DNA from: Candidatus Altimarinota bacterium
GTDB lineage: Bacteria > Patescibacteriota > Gracilibacteria > BD1-5 > UBA2023
Reading direction: 5' to 3'
Length of the DNA stretch: 11,700 nt
Assembly (NCBI GenBank): GCA_023230505.1
Contig: JALNXF010000018.1
Span: 1-11,700, forward strand
The notes below the pieces were generated by a model. That model saw only the letters and a program-made list of their open reading frames with translations, did not search any database and had not been told where the DNA came from. The position numbers and the translations under genes were made by a program. How positions within the stretch are numbered: position 1 is the stretch's first letter; every line of letters begins with the position of its first letter. Of the stretch, positions 11,158 to 11,700 are shown piece by piece.

Positions 11158-11231
11158 ACCGATTGTCGTATAATGGTGAGTATGCCGCCCCGGCATGGTG
11201 GAGGTCGCGAGTTCGAACCTCTCAGTTGGTG
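11158..11231 (+). tRNA. tRNA-Ala(GGC), probable (C33 instead of T33)
   Basis: Acceptor ACCGATT pairs with AGTTGGT. The anticodon arm is CCGCC-CCGGCAT-GGTGG, placing GGC at 34-36, so Ala. The base before the anticodon is C where U33 is almost universal. The variable loop is AGGTC and the T arm is GCGAG-TTCGAAC-CTCTC, with one C-U mismatch. The D region resembles that of the tRNA-Gly in cluster 1 (TCGTATAATG). Identity is likely but not certain. Confidence 0.7.
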
Positions 11232-11237
11232 CTAAAT

Positions 11238-11316
11238 GTAGGTGTTGCCGAGAGGTCAAAGGCGCCGGTCTCCAAAACCGGTCGTAAGTTCGTTGGTTCG
11301 ATTCCTTCTATGTGTG
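11238..11316 (+). tRNA. tRNA-Trp(CCA)
   Basis: The anticodon arm CCGGT-CTCCAAA-ACCGG is textbook tRNA-Trp. The D arm is GCC-GAGAGGTCAAA-GGC, a Ser/Leu-like form. The acceptor stem GTAGGTG/TATGTGT is weak, mostly G-U with one G-G mismatch, and the T stem GTTGG/CCTTC has two T-T mismatches. The variable region is about 10 nt. It is a functional anticodon in a degenerate body. Confidence 0.75.
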
Positions 11317-11322
11317 CGCAAT

Positions 11323-11408
11323 GCCTCCTTCCGTTAGTGATCGATACGGCCTGCCTTGTAAGCAGGAAACCTTTTTGGTTCGCGTTGGTTTGAATCCAGC
11401 AGGGGGCT
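11323..11408 (+). tRNA. tRNA-Thr(TGT) with an extra variable arm
   Basis: Acceptor GCCTCCT/AGGGGGC pairs fully (one G-U). The D arm is CGT...ACG, the anticodon arm CCTGC-CTTGTAA-GCAGG carries anticodon TGT, and the T arm is GTTGG-TTTGAAT-CCAGC. The variable region is 17 nt and forms AACC-TTTTT-GGTT (11368-11380). Thr tRNAs normally have a 5-nt variable loop, so this is atypical, like tRNA-Asn in cluster 1. Confidence 0.88.
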
Positions 11409-11431
11409 TTTTTTATAACTTAATATGTAAC

Positions 11432-11504
11432 AGTGGTATAGCTCAACTGGTAGAGTTTTTGACTGATATTCAAAAGGTTCTTGGTCCGAGTCCAAGTATC
11501 ACTA
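11432..11504 (+). tRNA. tRNA-Ile(GAT)
   Basis: Acceptor AGTGGTA/TATCACT pairs fully (one G-U). The D arm is GCTC-AACTGGTA-GAGT, the anticodon arm TTTGA-CTGATAT-TCAAA carries anticodon GAT, the variable loop is 5 nt, and the T arm is CTTGG-TCCGAGT-CCAAG. It is a standard type I tRNA. Confidence 0.92.
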
Positions 11505-11510
11505 CAAAAT

Positions 11511-11586
11511 AGAGCAGTTCCAGCAGATGGCTATACGGGCCGCGTTTGGGGCGCGGTATTCGCAGGTTCGAATCCTGTCTGCTCTA
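11511..11586 (+). tRNA. tRNA-Pro(TGG)
   Basis: Acceptor AGAGCAG/CTGCTCT is perfect. The anticodon arm CCGCG-TTTGGGG-CGCGG carries anticodon TGG. The variable loop is TATTC and the T arm is GCAGG-TTCGAAT-CCTGT. The D arm is weakly paired (CC...GG). It lies seven bases after tRNA-Ile and five bases before the next tRNA. Confidence 0.9.
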
Positions 11587-11590
11587 CAAT

Positions 11591-11664
11591 GGGTCATTGG
11601 TGAAATAGGCTATCATAGAAGCTTCGCAAACTTCAGTTATGGGTTCAATTCCCATATGTATCCA
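11591..11664 (+). tRNA. tRNA, identity uncertain (Cys-GCA with an extra base, or Ala-CGC)
   Basis: The acceptor GGGTCAT pairs with ATG(T)ATCC if one T is bulged. The D arm is GTG...CAT and the T arm ATGGG-TTCAATT-CCCAT is canonical. The anticodon region is GAAG-CTTCGCAAA-CTTC. A five-pair stem with a C-A mismatch gives anticodon CGC after T33, whereas an enlarged loop would present GCA-AA, typical of tRNA-Cys. The sequence alone does not decide. Confidence 0.65.
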
Positions 11665-11667
11665 CAT

Positions 11668-11700
11668 CAAAAATAATTGAAAATAAATTTGATTTTTTCA
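11668..11700 (+). repeat. Post-tRNA direct repeat and AT-rich motif at window end
   Basis: CAAAAATAATTGAA (11668-11681) repeats 7828-7841, again immediately after a tRNA 3' end. It is followed by AAATAAATTTGA, a partial copy of the 20-bp motif at 2374 and 6767. The segment is cut by the window edge, so it may be the 5' strand of another stem-closed element or a new promoter. Confidence 0.4.

Noticed and set aside
11163..11512. Plus-strand ORFs of 76 and 66 aa
   Set aside because: They read straight through the Ala, Trp, Thr and Ile tRNAs and have no independent support.

Overview
This 11.7 kb window is very AT-rich and reads as the accessory and tRNA region of a large bacteriophage. The host is probably in the Bacteroidota. 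Many short, mostly uncharacterised genes lie on one strand. Most starts have A-rich leaders with no Shine-Dalgarno motif (for example ...aacattATG, ...aaaattATG, ...aatattATG). The window carries two tRNA clusters, several mobile genes and no host housekeeping gene. TAA, TAG and TGA all behave as stops, and the only tRNA-Trp has a CCA anticodon, so the standard genetic code fits. No database search was possible; family names rest on motifs visible in the sequence.

Layout. Positions 1-76 hold the 3' end of a tRNA. Positions 112-3377 hold a run of small co-directional genes of unknown function, two of them too short for ordinary ORF calling. Positions about 3378-4745 hold a solo TnpB (RNA-guided nuclease, RuvC triad intact), followed by a short ORF that looks like the stump of an interrupted gene. 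Positions 4899-5723 hold three more small phage-type genes. Positions 5765-6706 encode a protein with nine nearly identical leucine-rich repeats. Positions 6834-7019 hold a 31-codon ORF that ends in two overlapping, mutually exclusive hairpins, the second a classical terminator. The loop of the first carries a stray fragment of the leucine-rich-repeat DNA.

Positions 7033-8114 are tRNA cluster 1: Gly, Asn, Tyr and Lys, plus two aberrant tRNA-like RNAs. Between them lie non-tRNA structured segments closed by perfect inverted repeats of 7-14 bp, reminiscent of the stable RNAs C and D that sit among the T4 tRNAs. Positions 8236-11115 hold a zinc-finger PD-(D/E)XK endonuclease, probably a free-standing homing endonuclease. 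It is cut in two by a complete IS607-type element (serine recombinase tnpA plus a tnpB lacking the zinc ribbon), which separates the catalytic D from the catalytic ExK motif. Positions 11158-11664 are tRNA cluster 2: Ala, Trp, Thr, Ile, Pro and one ambiguous.

The most interesting picture is a nest of mobile elements: IS607 inside an endonuclease gene, which itself splits a phage tRNA array. The array is unusual in its own right, with type-II-like variable arms on Asn and Thr tRNAs, an oversized 142-nt tRNA-like RNA, and interleaved hairpin RNAs.
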